Of a stretch of DNA of 5,488 nucleotides, positions 5,215 to 5,488 are shown piece by piece. The stretch's first letter is position 1, and every line of letters begins with the position of its first letter. Source of the stretch: Planctomycetales bacterium (lineage in GTDB: Bacteria > Planctomycetota > Planctomycetia > Isosphaerales > Isosphaeraceae). The position numbers were made by a program, and so were the translations under genes. The notes below the pieces were generated by a model. It did no database searches. It was given only the letters and a program-made list of their open reading frames with translations, and was not told the origin of the DNA. The stretch is from contig DAIDJI010000404.1 in NCBI GenBank assembly GCA_027451455.1, positions 1 to 5,488 on the forward strand. Direction: 5' to 3'.

Positions 5215-5245
5215 TTGCGAGTACCAAGATACCCTGGAGTATAAC
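5215..5245. promoter_or_regulatory. candidate divergent promoter region upstream of the RbsD-like gene and the 5366 gene
   Basis: The 280-bp gap 5086-5365 holds no convincing gene. Its only AT-rich island is at 5238-5252. On the plus strand TTGCGA (5215-5220) and TATAAC (5240-5245) form a promoter-like pair with a long 19-base spacer. On the minus strand TATACT (5243-5238) could be a -10 box for the RbsD-like gene, with a poor -35. Downstream on the plus strand CCCCGC (5257-5262) can pair with GCGGGG (5278-5283), a hairpin in the leader of the 5366 gene. Confidence 0.3.
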
Positions 5246-5365
5246 GATTATCGCGGCCCCGCTCCACCCGGGCTCGGGCGGGGCGCTCCTCAGAGCACGC
5301 AAAGTTGGGGCCGTCGGGGTCGAAATGGCCTCGTCGGGAGACGTGGCCGGGCCTCTGGAGATGGG

Positions 5366-5488
5366 ATGAGACGTCGCGGAGTACGGACCGTCCGGTTAGC
5401 GGCGGTCCTGTTGACGATGGGAGCCGTCACGTGCGCGGCGGCCTGGGATCTCCTCTCACGATGGCGGAACGCCCGGTTCGACGGGCTC
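5366..5488 (+). CDS. N-terminus of a membrane-anchored or secreted protein (3' end missing)
   Basis: From the ATG at 5366 the frame stays open for 41 codons to the window edge. It encodes a strongly basic start MRRRGVRTVR, a hydrophobic stretch LAAVLLTMGAVTCAAAW at 11-27, then LLSRWRNARFDGL. This is a signal peptide or N-terminal membrane anchor. Cys23 is preceded by AVT, which fits the lipobox poorly. A ribosome binding site TGGAG at 5356-5360 lies five bases upstream. The overlapping ATG at 5361 is followed two codons later by a stop, so 5366 is the start. Too little is visible to name a family. Confidence 0.65.
   Translation, partial: MRRRGVRTVRLAAVLLTMGAVTCAAAWDLLSRWRNARFDGL

Noticed and set aside
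4871..5302. 143-codon minus-strand and 90-codon plus-strand frames near the RbsD-like gene
   Set aside because: Both overlap the RbsD-like gene or its upstream region in the wrong frame, with Arg/Pro-rich translations and no domain.

Overview
The window is GC-rich bacterial DNA, most likely from a member of the Planctomycetota, perhaps the Isosphaera/Gemmata side. This is an inference from three things: the codon usage, a small secreted protein whose C-terminal signature (PEKYRDP-TSGL) I associate with planctomycete transthyretin-like proteins, and a PP2C phosphatase with a long insert between its first two metal-binding motifs. No 16S rRNA or ribosomal protein gene is present to confirm it.

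Layout, left to right. (1) 1-765, minus strand: a Gfo/Idh/MocA NAD(P)-dependent oxidoreductase, cut by the left edge. (2) 766-867: a short divergent promoter region. (3) 868-2064, plus: a multi-pass membrane protein of unknown function, followed by a terminator-like hairpin. (4) 2065-2402: a non-coding stretch holding a near-consensus promoter with a perfect 14-bp palindrome over its -10 box, then a leader of about 200 nt full of stem-loops. (5) 2403-2813, plus: a small secreted beta-sandwich-type protein. (6) 2920-3831, plus: a PP2C-family protein phosphatase. (7) 3833-3940: a long near-perfect palindrome starting one base after the phosphatase stop codon. (8) about 4109-4642, plus: RNase P RNA (rnpB), with a candidate promoter in front. 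(9) 4690-5085, minus: an RbsD/FucU-family protein converging on rnpB, with a GC-rich hairpin between them. (10) 5086-5365: a second divergent regulatory region. (11) 5366 onward, plus: the start of a membrane-anchored or secreted protein cut by the right edge.

The genes do not form an obvious pathway. Sugar chemistry is represented twice (the oxidoreductase and the RbsD-like protein) but in separate transcription units. The secreted protein and the phosphatase may share a transcript. rnpB is a housekeeping RNA with its own promoter. I see no phage, CRISPR array, toxin-antitoxin pair or defence cluster, and no convincing new multi-gene system. The points most worth a second look are the long palindromic repeat, the RbsD homologue that has lost several expected active-site residues, the structured leader at 2200-2400, and the enlarged RNase P RNA.
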